Counted from the stretch's first letter, positions 11,296-20,289 are shown. The stretch is DNA of 57,500 nucleotides from Prorocentrum cordatum (GCA_963575745.1 CAUYUJ010019352.1:1-57500), one strand, 5' to 3'. Program-made: numbers and translations. Notes: generated by a model from the sequence alone, not told the origin.

Positions 11296-12702
11296 CTAAC
11301 ACTTGGCGTCGATCCACGCCAGCGCCGCGCTCCAAGCCTCAATGCGATTCATCGTCGCATTGCGGTCGAAGCGGACGCGGCGATCTGCCCTCCCCACAAC
11401 GGCCCTGAACACCTTCTGTGAAGGCTTGTAGATCACGTAGCCGCACCTGTACGGCGCGTTGCACTCGCACGTCGGCGGCTTGGGCAGCACGGCGGGCTTT
11501 GGCACGGCAGCCGCGGGTCGCCGCATGGCAGGGGGCCGCGCCTTCTTCATTGGCACAGCCCCCTCGGCGTCTTCGACGCCTGCCCCGCCCTCGGCGTCAC
11601 CGACGCCATCGCCAGCCGCGGAGGGGCGCTTCCTCGCCTTGGCGGTCTTGGCCTTCTTGGCGAGGAGCGCCCTGAGCTTCTCCTCCTCGTCGGTCAGGTC
11701 TGGCTCGGGCTCAGCATCGCGCGGCTCATCACGCGGCTCCTCGCGCGGCGGAAGCTTCGGCTCCTGCTGCGGCTCCTCGCGCGGCGGGAGCTTTGGCTTC
11801 GGGGGCTCCAGCTCCACGCGCGGCTGCGCAGGCGGCTCGGGCGGCCTGAGAGCCGCGGCCGCCGAGTTGGCGAAGAGCGCCGCGCACAGCGGTGCACCGA
11901 ACAGGGCCTGCATGACTTGCAACTGCCCGCCAGCCGTAGGGTCTGGGGCTGTCATTGGGGGCGCTGCAGCTGCAGGCGAGGTCTTCGCCGCGTAACGCCT
12001 GCTCGACTTCCTCACGTAGTCTGGCGCGTCCGTCTGGATCTCCTCCAAGGCGGGCCCATCGTCCTTGTAAGCTGATTTCCACCACGGCTCAGCCGACATG
12101 TCCTCGATGCGGTCGAAGTTCCACACCGTGGCGTACCCAAGCGTGGACCAACCCTTGCACGTGATGGCCTTGGAGATGGCACCCTTCACCTCTCCGAGGA
12201 GCCTGAGCCAATCGCCCCCATGCCCCTTGCCGCTGCCCCACGCCACGAGCGCGGCCATCTTGCCCTTGGAGCTCTCGGAGAGCGTGTGGGCGCCGATCAG
12301 CTTGCACCGAGCGGCGACCAGGCGTATGCACGCCTTCTCACTCAGGTCGCCGCTCTTCAGCGATTTGATCTCGCTCGCCGTGAAGACCCTCGATGCAATG
12401 CTAATATCTTGCCATTGCTTGGATCCGCCTGGCATTGACAACATGCCTGTCTTGGTCCCGACGCTCTGGCACAAGCGTGCGATGTTCTCTTGAGTCCAAG
12501 TGTTCAGCGAGTGCTCCCTGATTGTTTTCACCAAGGCTGTCGCCTCGTCAGTACTGATCTGTGACAGGTTGTTGATCTTCATGAGGAGGCTGTCGTACTG
12601 GTGCTGGGCCACGGCTGATGGGCACAGGCCACATGCGATTTGTGTCGATACCCACTCTGACATGTGCTGCAGTTCCGCGCGGAGGTTCGGAACCGTCGTC
12701 AT
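11296..12702 (-). CDS. Unknown protein with Pro/Glu-rich repeats and basic C-terminal part (468 aa)
   Basis: An intronless ORF starting at the ATG at 12702, the first ATG downstream of a relict spliced leader at 12796-12817. Residues 1 to about 230 are mixed, helical-looking and of unknown family. Residues about 230-290 are Ala-rich. Residues about 290-330 carry the tandem motif PPREEPQQEPKL / PPREEPRDEPRD. This is followed by an acidic/basic segment (LTDEEEKLRALLAKKAKTAKARKRP) and the RP-AAA type sequence MKKARPPAMRRPAAA often seen in dinoflagellate proteins. A C-terminal Cys cluster (CECNAPYRCGY) precedes a short basic domain. A nuclear role is suggested by the basic clusters only. It forms a head-to-tail series with the gene at 8773-10854, with 419 bp between the stop and the next relict SL. 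Confidence 0.62.
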   Translation of the reverse strand: MTTVPNLRAELQHMSEWVSTQIACGLCPSAVAQHQYDSLLMKINNLSQISTDEATALVKTIREHSLNTWTQENIARLCQSVGTKTGMLSMPGGSKQWQDISIASRVFTASEIKSLKSGDLSEKACIRLVAARCKLIGAHTLSESSKGKMAALVAWGSGKGHGGDWLRLLGEVKGAISKAITCKGWSTLGYATVWNFDRIEDMSAEPWWKSAYKDDGPALEEIQTDAPDYVRKSSRRYAAKTSPAAAAPPMTAPDPTAGGQLQVMQALFGAPLCAALFANSAAAALRPPEPPAQPRVELEPPKPKLPPREEPQQEPKLPPREEPRDEPRDAEPEPDLTDEEEKLRALLAKKAKTAKARKRPSAAGDGVGDAEGGAGVEDAEGAVPMKKARPPAMRRPAAAVPKPAVLPKPPTCECNAPYRCGYVIYKPSQKVFRAVVGRADRRVRFDRNATMNRIEAWSAALAWIDAKC

Positions 12703-12722
12703 ATGACGACAGTTCCGAACCT
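12683..12722. repeat. 40-bp near-perfect palindrome over the start codon
   Basis: Two 20-bp arms (12683-12702 and 12703-12722) with one mismatch and no loop. The minus arm contains the start codon of the gene at 11296-12702, and the plus arm encodes the same first residues, MTT-VPNL. It looks like a short snap-back duplication. Confidence 0.9.
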
Positions 12723-12795
12723 TCGCGCCTCGCGCCTCGCGATAGGTCGCGCCTCGCGAAAGATCGCGCCTCGCGATAGATCGCGATCGATCGCG
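12723..12795. repeat. TCGCGCCTCGCGA short tandem repeat in the 5' leader
   Basis: Three to four degenerate copies of TCGCGCCTCGCGATAGA, running into overlapping GATCGATCGCGATCGA palindromes. It occupies the leader between the relict SL and the ATG of the minus gene. Confidence 0.75.
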
Positions 12796-12817
12796 ATCGA
12801 GCCCAAATGGCTATGCG
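12796..12817 (-). other. Relict dinoflagellate spliced leader (DinoSL)
   Basis: Reading minus, CGCATAGCCATTTGGGCTCG then AT. It matches the DinoSL at 16 of 22 positions, with the uninterrupted core TAGCCATTT and GGCTC. It shares the T-to-G change at the fourth T (ATTTGGG) with the relict at 10857-10877. It lies 94 bp upstream of the ATG at 12702. Confidence 0.65.
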
Positions 12818-13739
12818 ACGCGGGCCTGTGTGATCTATATTCGAAGCGAGAACCCGACACCAACTGATGCCAACTTGCAATGCCCCACGCATCGAAGATT
12901 GGTGTCGGATGGCAGTGCGGGTCTACCACCTGCAACGGGTTGCATGCATCTTGGCATACATAGAACCGACGCGTATATGGCGATGTAAGTGTTGCCGCGT
13001 CGCGTATCCCCGCCAGCCCATCCGACCCGAACGAAGAGCGCAGACCACCTGCAGTTGTTATCATCATATGTCTCATCATCATTTTCGTTAAGTGCGCGCG
13101 CGCTGATGCCGAGGGGACGGTCCAAGACATCACTCACAGAACTGGCGTTCTGGATTTAACCTCACCAGTCGGGAGCATCCCAAAGTCGCGATCCTCCGTA
13201 TCCTCCTCCTCTTCCGCCTCATCCTCCTCATCTTCCCCTCCTCATCCCTCTCCTCCTCCCCGTTGCGGCCTTGGGGCTCTATATGTGGTTCCTCTTGGGG
13301 TTTTGGCGCTGCGTCATCCTACAGATATCGTGAGGCGTCGGATGATCCTATGACGCGAAAAGGCGGAAACGCATAGCACCAATGCCATTCAGAGTGCGAA
13401 GCAGTTGTGAGGGAGCGATGGGGGGGGGGGCACGGCTTAGTAGCGTAGTAGGATGGGCAAGAGCATCAGCACCAGCAGCAACAGGAGGACAACGACGAGG
13501 AGGGACGAAGAGGGAATGATGTGATGGGGAGGACGAGGATGGGGATGAGGATGAGGATGGGGAGGGAGGGGGGAGGAGGAGGCGGAGGAGGAGGGAGGAG
13601 GAGGAGAAGGGGGAAGATGAGGAGGAGGACGAGGCACCTGCGCTATCATGCCGACATTATCATCCCAGACTCATCTTGCATTGATGCATGCAGGTTTTTT
13701 CTCTGACCCCTCCACCCGTCGTCCGTCGCCCCCACACCC
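12818..13739. other. Non-coding stretch with pyrimidine and purine tracts
   Basis: No credible gene. 13188-13263 is a CTCCTCTTC pyrimidine tract on plus. 13430-13640 is a purine-rich tract of GAGGA/GGATGA words. A run of G lies near 13420. The pyrimidine-rich 13705-13740 immediately follows the stop of the minus coiled-coil gene. Confidence 0.6.
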
Positions 13740-14177
13740 CTAGCGGGCATCGCGCTCGGCGCGCGCCAGCTCAGTCTCGGCCCGAACGTGGGCCGCGCTC
13801 GCATCGTCCGCGTCGAGCAGCGCGTTCATCCACGCGTCCTTGCTCTTCAAAAACGCATTGAACCTCCTCTCTGCCTACCGGGGGGGGGAGGGAGGGGGGC
13901 GATCGCACGGAGGCGGGTGGGACTGGCGACGCCGATGGGGCCATTGATTAAGGGGGTGGGCTCGAGAGCCCATCCCCTCCCCCCTGGCCTCGAGGGGCCC
14001 TTGTGTTGTTGTTAGTTAACAACCGCCTGCCTTCTTCTCAGCCTGCGTCTTCGCTGCTTTGGCATGCTTCAATGCCGCCTTGGCAGTCTTCACTGACCGC
14101 TGGCGCTCCTGCTTTTCATCCTGCAGCTCAAAGCGCACCTGCGCTTCCATCGCGATCGTCTTCGCTGATTTTCCCAT
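13740..14177 (-). CDS. Small coiled-coil protein, two exons (93 aa)
   Basis: Exon 1 is 14177-14031 (49 codons) and exon 2 is 13874-13740 (44 codons plus TAG). The intron, 14030-13875 (156 nt), begins GCAGGC and ends with a C-rich tract and GGTAG, so it is a GC-AG intron. The six bases AGGCAG occur at both borders. Splicing joins ...TQAEKK to AERRFNAFLKSKDAW without changing frame. The protein is charged and Ala/Lys/Glu-rich, predicted helical coiled coil, with no known domain. It starts MGKSAKTIAMEAQ; no better upstream ATG exists. It lies head to head with the paralogue-like gene at 14585-15346, with 407 bp between the two ATGs. Function unknown. Confidence 0.68.
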
Positions 14178-14584
14178 GGACACGTGAACCACAAATGGGG
14201 ACGCGTAAGCCACGCGTGAACTGGTTCGCAAAGGTGGGCGAATGAACCACAAATGCTGCTGACGGTTTGCCAAACGTTCAGCCCCGCCATCGTTGGCGAC
14301 ATGTAGTAAGCTGGGGGGGGGGGGGGCGCGAGAGGTGTGAACAGGAGAGGGGTCGAGATGAGGAGGCGGCTGGGGGTGGACATGCAACGGGAGTGCCCGA
14401 TCACGGCGTCGATGTAGTGGGGGGGGGGGGGGGGTATGAGTAGGGCAGTGATGTGTGTCACATGGTTGGCACTCATGCCATGCGACCGCGTCGCAGACTA
14501 CATGCGTTTTCACGCAGCCGAGTTGGTTGAGGGCTGAGAGAACGCAGCTTGTAAGCTGCGGCGCGCGCGCGTGTGTACGCGACT
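14178..14584. promoter_or_regulatory. Shared upstream region of a divergent gene pair
   Basis: 407 bp between the two start codons, containing two long G runs (12-14 nt, near 14310 and 14421) and the Watson strand of a GCAGCTTGTAAGCTGC palindrome near 14545. No TATA-like element is recognised, as expected for dinoflagellates. Promoter role is inferred from position only. Confidence 0.35.
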
Positions 14585-15346
14585 ATGCCTGCCATGTCAG
14601 CCGACTTGAAGGCGCTGCGTGCCAAGCACCGCAAGGAGGACACGGAGCACTTCAATGAAAGGTTGGATACCCTGATCAGGCACAAGCAGCATTGCCAGAA
14701 GATGTCCAAAACGGCGGACCGCAAGGCAGCCAGTATCTCATGCATGACATGTTGCAAGTGGTTGCAATCCATTCACGTCGAAATATATTTGCTGATTAGA
14801 GCATAAACGTTTGGGCATCACCCGATGCAATTAATTGTATGCATGTTCGGTTGTGTTGAAACGCATTGCAATCGGCTGCGAGTAGTTCGCGTCGAAGGGC
14901 GCACTTGTGACACTATGGGGAGGGGGGGGGGGGGCGTTGAGGCAGCGCCCAATGCAGTCGTATGCATGCGCGTTCGGTTGCGTTGACACGCAGGTATGTA
15001 CTATCATGATGTCAGGGTGTGAAATTGGTTGTGTAATGGCTTGGCGTTGCGACTGTGGTCGCATGGTCTCAAGCGGTTGGGCGAACGGTCGCACTTAGCA
15101 ACGGCGTGTCAACGCCACGTCTGAACCCCGTCCATGCCCACTCGAAAGGCAGACGCTGCATACAAGAAGATGGAGAAGCTCGTGAAGAAGGCGGAGCAGG
15201 CCGCGGATTCGTTCACGTTGCTCTTGGACAACGCCAAGATGTGTAAGGGTGCGGTTGATCGGGCGAATAATCGCCTTGTGGAGGCAGGTGCTGCCGATCG
15301 TGCGCGGGGGCGCAAAGCCTTGGGTATCGGTGAATACGCCGCCTGA
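14585..15346 (+). CDS. Small coiled-coil protein, two exons (112 aa)
   Basis: Exon 1 is 14585-14725 (47 codons) and exon 2 is 15149-15346 (65 codons plus TGA). The 423-nt intron starts GCAGCC and ends CGAAAG, with AAGGCAG at both borders, again GC-AG with G after the acceptor. Splicing gives ...MSKTADRK joined to ADAAYKKMEKLVKK in frame. It is rich in Lys/Glu/Ala, helical, and coiled-coil-like, with no known family. The intron sits at the same kind of position (after a Lys, before Ala) as in the divergent gene at 13740-14177, and the proteins are similar in size and style, so an old inverted duplication is likely. A second in-frame ATG lies three codons downstream. Function unknown. Confidence 0.7.
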
Positions 15347-15479
15347 GTGTGGGTGTCGGGGCGTACTTAGATGGGGGCTCGTTGGGGTTGTGCGTGCAAA
15401 CGCATGTATGCGAGCCTTCAGGTTCTCGTTGCAGCTTTTCGCGCGATAAAGCACCCTGCGGAGAGACCGATGACACGAA

Positions 15480-16345
15480 TACGAATGAGGACGAGGAGAA
15501 ATAAGAATAGGATGAGGAGGGTTAGGCGGTGGAGGTGAATGAGACGGAGAAGGAGGATGATGGGGATGAGAATGGTGAGGAGGGATAGGGAGGAGGAGAA
15601 GGAGGACGAGGATGAGGAGAAGGGGGAGGGCGAGCAGGAGGAGGAGCAGGATGAGACGCCCCCGCAGTCGTCTCCGCCGCCGTCGAACTCGTCGCAGCCA
15701 ACTCGTCGCCACCAACTCTTCGCCGTCGCCGTCGCTATCGCAGCCGCCATGGCAATTACTCCTCCTCATCTTCTTCCCCCTCCTCCTCCTCCTCCTCCTC
15801 CTCCCCATCGTCCCCCTCTTCCTCCGCGTGCTCCTTGTCCTGCTCCTCCTCATGCTCCTCCTCCTACTCCTCCTCATCCTCGTTGTCGTTCAATCGTGGT
15901 CGTCACGGTGGCTGCTGCCCTCTCCTGCACCGCGCGCGCAGATGACGGCGCAGGCGACGGCTTCGACGGCGACGGCGGGAACGAGGAGGAGACATGATGA
16001 GAATGAAGAGGGTGGGAATGAGACGGAGTAAGAATGAGGAGAATGAGGATGATGAGGAGGAGAATGAGGATGAGGAAGAGGAGGCAGAGGAGGAGGAGGA
16101 GGTGGGGGAAGATGAGGAGGGTGATGAGGCGGAGGAGAAGGAGGAGGAGGAGGAGGCGGCGGCGGAGGAGGAGGAGGAGGAGGATAAAGGTAGGAGGGGG
16201 AGGATGAGGATGAGGGGGAGGATGGGCCTTCCCCTCCTCCTCCTCCTCCTCACCCCCCACCTCCTCCTCAGAATCCTCCCCCCTCTCCTTCTCCTTGTCC
16301 TCCTTCTCCCGCGCATCCTCCTCTCATCCCACTTCCCCTTATTCT
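15480..16345. repeat. Alternating purine and pyrimidine tracts
   Basis: Purine-rich blocks (GAGGA/GATGAGG; 15485-15650 and 15990-16225) alternate on the plus strand with pyrimidine-rich blocks (CTCCTC; 15765-15880 and 16228-16330). The pairs are mutually complementary. Poly-Glu, poly-Arg, poly-Ser and poly-Leu ORFs here are artefacts. No gene is seen. Confidence 0.85.
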
Positions 16346-16500
16346 CGCTCACGCCACGCTCATACATCACTTATCAACATGATCCAGCGCAGCCGCGGGC
16401 AGCGCAGCCAAGCAGACAAGCCAATTCTAGGCACAACGTCGACCACGAGCGAGATGGAGACCCTCGAAGTTCACTCTAAACATGAGCTCAAACCCTTGGT

Positions 16501-16793
16501 GTCGTACGTCAGAATCTCACATACGACAAATCTGCCGTATGTCAGAATCTTACATACGACAAATCTGTCGTATGTCAGAATCTTACATACGACAACGTTG
16601 TCGTATGTAAGAATCGTACATACGACATCTCGCTCTTATATATCATAAGGATTATATTAACACATCTGTCGTATGTTAGAATCTTACATACGACAACGGT
16701 GTCGTATGTAAGAATCTTACATACGACAACTTTGTCGTATGTTAGAATCTTACATACGACAATTGCGTCGTATGTTAGAATCTTACATACGAC
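16501..16793. repeat. Array of eight 27-bp perfect hairpins, 33-bp period
   Basis: Units start at 16501, 16534, 16567, 16600, 16668, 16701, 16734 and 16767. Each is 27 bp with 9-bp arms GTCGTATGT and ACATACGAC around a 9-nt middle (usually NAGAATCTT), and units are separated by 6-nt AT-rich spacers. Unit 4 to unit 5 is separated by a 41-bp AT-rich insert. Because each unit is self-complementary, the array reads almost the same on both strands. It lies between the convergent 3' ends of the genes ending at 15346 (plus) and 17014 (minus). Confidence 0.93.
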
Positions 16794-17013
16794 AACCCCC
16801 ACCATAATAGATCATGCCCGACGGAGGAGAGGCAGCGCGCGGTCTAGAATGAACTCCACGCTTGCTGCCGCGCTGGTGGCGGCACATTAATGCGACAGCG
16901 GCGGCTTCGGCGCCGCTTTGGTAGTGTTGTCTGGCGCTACTGATCAGCGGCGAACAGCCGCCTCCGCCCAGATGTCGGGAGGAGGAACACATTACATATC
17001 CAGTTCTTGGCCC

Positions 17014-18315
17014 TCATCCTTCCCCCTCGTCCTTGGTAAGAACCGTTGAAGGAGGAGGGATGAGGGGGCCCGATAGAACTAGATCTGTATTGTTTTCCTC
17101 CACCCATATGCGCCAGTGCGTCCGCTTGCTCCACCTGACGTAGTCGGCCTTGCCGCGGTCCGACATCAGGTCCTGCAGCCCGTCCAGCTGCTCCTTGGTG
17201 GCAAGGGCCTTCGCCAGCCTGATGTGGCGCCCGCCGCGGGACTTCTCCTCGCGCCAGCCCTTGCCGCCGTCGTAGCCTTTATCGCCCTTGCCGCCGTCGT
17301 GGCCCTTGCCACTGTCGATGCCCTTGCCACTGTCGTAGCCTGTATCGCCACGGTCGTAGCTTGGATCACCGCCGTAGCCCGTGTCACCGTCGTAGCCCTT
17401 GCAGACGCCGTAGCCCTTGCGATCGTAGCCCTTGTCGCCCTTGCGATCGTAGCCCTTGTCGCCCTTGCGGTCGTAGTCACGGCTGTCGTAGCCACTGTTG
17501 CCGTAGTTGTCGTAGCCACGGTTGTCGTAGCCACTGCTGTCGTATCCGCGGTTGTCGTAGCCACGGTTGTTGTAACCACGGTTGTCGTAGCCACGCTGGT
17601 AGTTGCCACTCTTGTCGTAGCCCTTGCTGTCGTAGCCACTCTTGTCGTAGCCCTTGCTGTCGTAGCCCTTGCTGTCGTAGCCCTTGCTCGAGCCCTTGTC
17701 GTAGTCGCCCCAGCGCCTGCGGTCGTACCACCTGTTGTCGTAGTCATCGTCGTCGCGGTCGTACCACGAGCTGTGGTGGTCATACCACTTGGAGCTGTAC
17801 GGGTCGTAGCGGCGGTCGTAGCCCTTGTCGCCCTTGCCACCGTCGTAGCCCACGTCGCCCCTGTCACCGTGGTAGCCTTTGTCGCGGCCCTTGTCGATGT
17901 CGTAGCCTGCGCCGCTGCCCTTGCCATCGTCGTGGCCCTTGTCGAAGCCCTTGCTCGAGCTGCCTTTGCCGCCGCCGTAGCCCTTGCCACCGTCGGTGAT
18001 GCCCTTGCCACCGTCGTAGCTGGCGTAGTCGTAGCCCGTGTCGTCGCCATCGCCGTCGCCCATGAACTCCTGCAGGCCCTGGAACGAGTTCAACTCGGGA
18101 TCCAGCGCGGGCGCCATTTCGAGATCATCGAGCAAGCCGTCGGCCACGCGCGAGCGATCGTACTTCGCCAAGACCTTCGCCGTCGGCGGCGTGCTTGGCG
18201 GCCGAGGGGCCACCTTGTTGGTGGGCTGCAAGACCTCGGCGGCCGCGGCGCGCCGCCGCTGGCTGAGATCCTCCGCCGCCTCCAGGAGCAGCGTCACCGC
18301 GGTCTCGTCCGCCAT
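17014..18315 (-). CDS. Gly-Tyr-Asp-Lys repeat protein (433 aa)
   Basis: I place the start at the ATG at 18315 (MADETAVTLLLEAAEDL). The frame is open upstream to 18519, but that part is a CAG-type triplet repeat. Residues 1-100 are a helical, Ala/Arg-rich N-terminal part. Residues about 105-360 are low-complexity and disordered, built of degenerate GYDSKGYDK, GYDNRG and YDGGKGDK units, with Tyr every 5-9 residues. The C-terminal part contains RHIRLAKALATKEQLDGLQD followed by LMSDRGKADYVRWSKR, a conserved-looking folded segment, then a Pro-rich end. The composition suggests a phase-separating or RNA-associated protein, but this is inference. Its divergent neighbour at 18964-20215 carries the same repeats and the same HIRLAK...GLQD segment. 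The last ~20 codons could be intron sequence. Confidence 0.66.
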   Translation of the reverse strand: MADETAVTLLLEAAEDLSQRRRAAAAEVLQPTNKVAPRPPSTPPTAKVLAKYDRSRVADGLLDDLEMAPALDPELNSFQGLQEFMGDGDGDDTGYDYASYDGGKGITDGGKGYGGGKGSSSKGFDKGHDDGKGSGAGYDIDKGRDKGYHGDRGDVGYDGGKGDKGYDRRYDPYSSKWYDHHSSWYDRDDDDYDNRWYDRRRWGDYDKGSSKGYDSKGYDSKGYDKSGYDSKGYDKSGNYQRGYDNRGYNNRGYDNRGYDSSGYDNRGYDNYGNSGYDSRDYDRKGDKGYDRKGDKGYDRKGYGVCKGYDGDTGYGGDPSYDRGDTGYDSGKGIDSGKGHDGGKGDKGYDGGKGWREEKSRGGRHIRLAKALATKEQLDGLQDLMSDRGKADYVRWSKRTHWRIWVEENNTDLVLSGPLIPPPSTVLTKDEGEG

Positions 18316-18510
18316 GGTGCTGCTGGTTGCACTGGTGATGCTGCTGCGGGTGGTGCTGCTGGTTGCACTGGTGGCGCTGCTGCAGCTGGTGCTGCTGCGC
18401 GTGGAGCTGCTGGATGCACTGGCGGTGCTGGATGCAGCTGGTGCTGCTGCGCGCGGAGCGCTGGTAGCTGCTGCGCGTGGAGCGCTGCAGCTGGTCGCGC
18501 ACTGTCGCGA
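18316..18510. repeat. CTG/CAG-rich trinucleotide tract
   Basis: Degenerate GCTGCTG-GTTGCACTGGTG units on plus (CAG/CAC on minus), immediately upstream of the minus GYD gene. If translated in frame it would add a Ser/Thr/Ala-rich extension, and I treat it as 5' untranslated sequence. Confidence 0.6.
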
Positions 18511-18963
18511 CCCAAGCAACGCTCGGGCCTAAACGGCGGTGGCAACGGAGGAGGATGAGGTCGGGGAGGGATATTCACATCATAGCGTAGCATTGCATGG
18601 CATACCATAACCAACATCATGGTTCGCGGTACTGAGTTCATTGTGAGGTCGTGTGATGCTGAGTTAATTGTGAGGCTGTCTCGAGCGAACGCAGACGACG
18701 ATGTTAACGCATCTCATTTTCAAGTTCACATCCCCAAGTCAACTCTGAAACAACGCATGCATTGCTGCATGCACCCATGAGTGCACAGCGCGAAACGATT
18801 CGCGACGCAGCCACGCCCCCTCACCCGAATCGCCCCCTCACCTGAATCGCACCCCCCCCCCCTCCCCCCATTTGCGCGCGCTGCTGTTTCTGGACCGAGG
18901 CCCCCTGGAGGACCCCTTTCTCCTCCCAGGGGGGCGCGGCCGCGCGCGGTGGCGCGCGCGGCC
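18511..18963. promoter_or_regulatory. Intergenic region between divergent GYD genes
   Basis: No gene is seen. It contains C8 and GGGGCG runs (18850-18960), two similar GAATCGCCCCCTCACC words at 18827-18848, and CATGCATTGCTGCATGCA near 18757. The shared promoter role is inferred only from the head-to-head layout. Confidence 0.3.
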
Positions 18964-20215
18964 ATGGCGGCGTGCAGCGCCGAGGCGCTGAGCCGCCTGC
19001 ACGAGGACTGCTGGGGTGAGAGCCACAGGAGAAGGATGAAGGGGGATGGGGGGGACGAGGAGGAAGACGAGGATGATGAGGAGGAAGAGGAGGAGGAGAA
19101 GGAATAGGAGGAGGAGGAGGAGGAGGAGGAGGAGGAGGAGGAGGAGGAGGAGGGGGAGGAGGGAGGTCGGCGGATTTTCGCCCTCCATACAGGAGCTCCA
19201 GCGGGAGCGGCGGATCACAGACAGGCTGCTCGACGTCACCGAGCTCTTGATTAAGGGCTACGACTACGACAACAGTGGCTACGACAACAGTGGCTACGAC
19301 AAAGGCTACGACAAGGGCTACGACAAAGGCTACGACAAGGGCTACGACAAAGGCTACGACAAGGGCTACGACACGGGCTACGACAGTGATGGCAAGGGCT
19401 ACGACGACGGTGGCAAGGGTTACGACGATGGCAAGGGCAAGGGCTACGACGGTGGCAAGGGCAAGGGCTACGACAGTGGCAAGGGCCGCGAGAATGACGG
19501 CAGCGGCAAGGGCCGCGACAAAGACGGCGACAGCGGCAAGGGCCACATCAGGCTGGCGAAGGAGCAGCGTGACGGGCTGCAGGACATGATGTCGGACAGC
19601 GGCAAGGCCGACGACAAGGGCGACGGTGGCACGGGCAGCGCCAAGGGCAGCTCGAGCAAGGGCTTCGACAAAGGCTACGACGGCGGCAAGGGCAGCGACA
19701 AAGGCTACGACCCGTACGGCAGCTCGAGCAAGGGCTACGACGCGGTCTACGACACGGGCTACGTCAATGGCTACGACAAGGGCTACGACAAGGGCTACGA
19801 AAAGGGCTACGACGATGGCAAGGGTGCTGATGGCATCGGTCGCGGCTGTACAAGCTACGACGGTGGCACGGGCATCGACGACGAGGCCATGGGCTACTAC
19901 GACGGTGGCAAGGGCTACGATGGTAGCAAGGGCAGCACCGACGGTGACAAGGTCTACGACGGTGGCCAGGGCTACGACGATGGCGAGGGCTACAACGGTG
20001 GCAAGAGCATTAACGACGGTGGTAAGGGCAAGGCGACGGCCCTCGACAGCGGCGGGGGCTACGATGACGGCAAGGGCCCCGACGAGGGCAAGGGCATGAG
20101 CATGGGCAGGGACGCCGATGTGCCGAACAGCGGCATGCGCGACGATGGCCCTCCGCATCTTGAACTGAGTTCTGTTACTGAGTCCCCGCCGCCAGCGGGG
20201 CCAGATTCGGACTGA
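18964..20215 (+). CDS. Gly-Tyr-Asp-Lys repeat protein, two exons
   Basis: Proposed exon 1 is 18964-19014/15 (MAACSAEALSRLHEDCW), ending at a consensus-like G|GTGAGAG. Proposed exon 2 starts at 19193/94 after CCTCCATACAG and reads ELQRERRITDRLLDVTELL. The border is ambiguous by one G but gives the same product, about 358 aa. The intervening 178 nt is a GGA purine tract whose poly-Arg reading is an artefact. Exon 2 then carries GYDNSGYDKGYDKGYDKG arrays, a central GHIRLAKEQRDGLQDMMSD segment matching the C-terminal segment of the divergent gene at 17014-18315, then more degenerate GYDGGKG units and an acidic tail ending PPPAGPDSD. It is disordered and Tyr/Gly/Asp/Lys-rich. It is a paralogue of its neighbour with the folded segment moved inward. 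The stop is only 74 bp from the stop of the convergent gene at 20290. Confidence 0.62.
19035..19165. repeat. GGA purine tract in proposed intron
   Basis: Almost uninterrupted GAGGAGGA on the plus strand, lying inside the proposed intron of the plus GYD gene. Poly-Glu and poly-Arg readings are not genes. Confidence 0.8.
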
Positions 20216-20289
20216 GCACGCGAGGCAAAAATAGAATAGAGATTGGAGGGAGAGGGAAGGGGAGGTGGGAAGGCGAAGAGGGAGTGGAG

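Noticed and set aside
12699-13133. Minus ORF upstream of the gene at 11296-12702
   Set aside because: It runs through the SL relic and palindromic leader, and is therefore leader or promoter sequence.
15539-16479. Poly-Glu, poly-Arg and poly-Leu ORFs
   Set aside because: Translations of GGA/TCC tracts; no unique sequence.
16501-16793. CRISPR-like array
   Set aside because: Repeats are fully palindromic, spacers are only 6 nt and similar to each other, no cas genes occur, and the context is eukaryotic.
17116-18558. 480-codon plus-strand ORF rich in Val/Ala
   Set aside because: Antisense shadow of the GYD-repeat gene; the minus frame has meaningful motifs shared with the paralogue.
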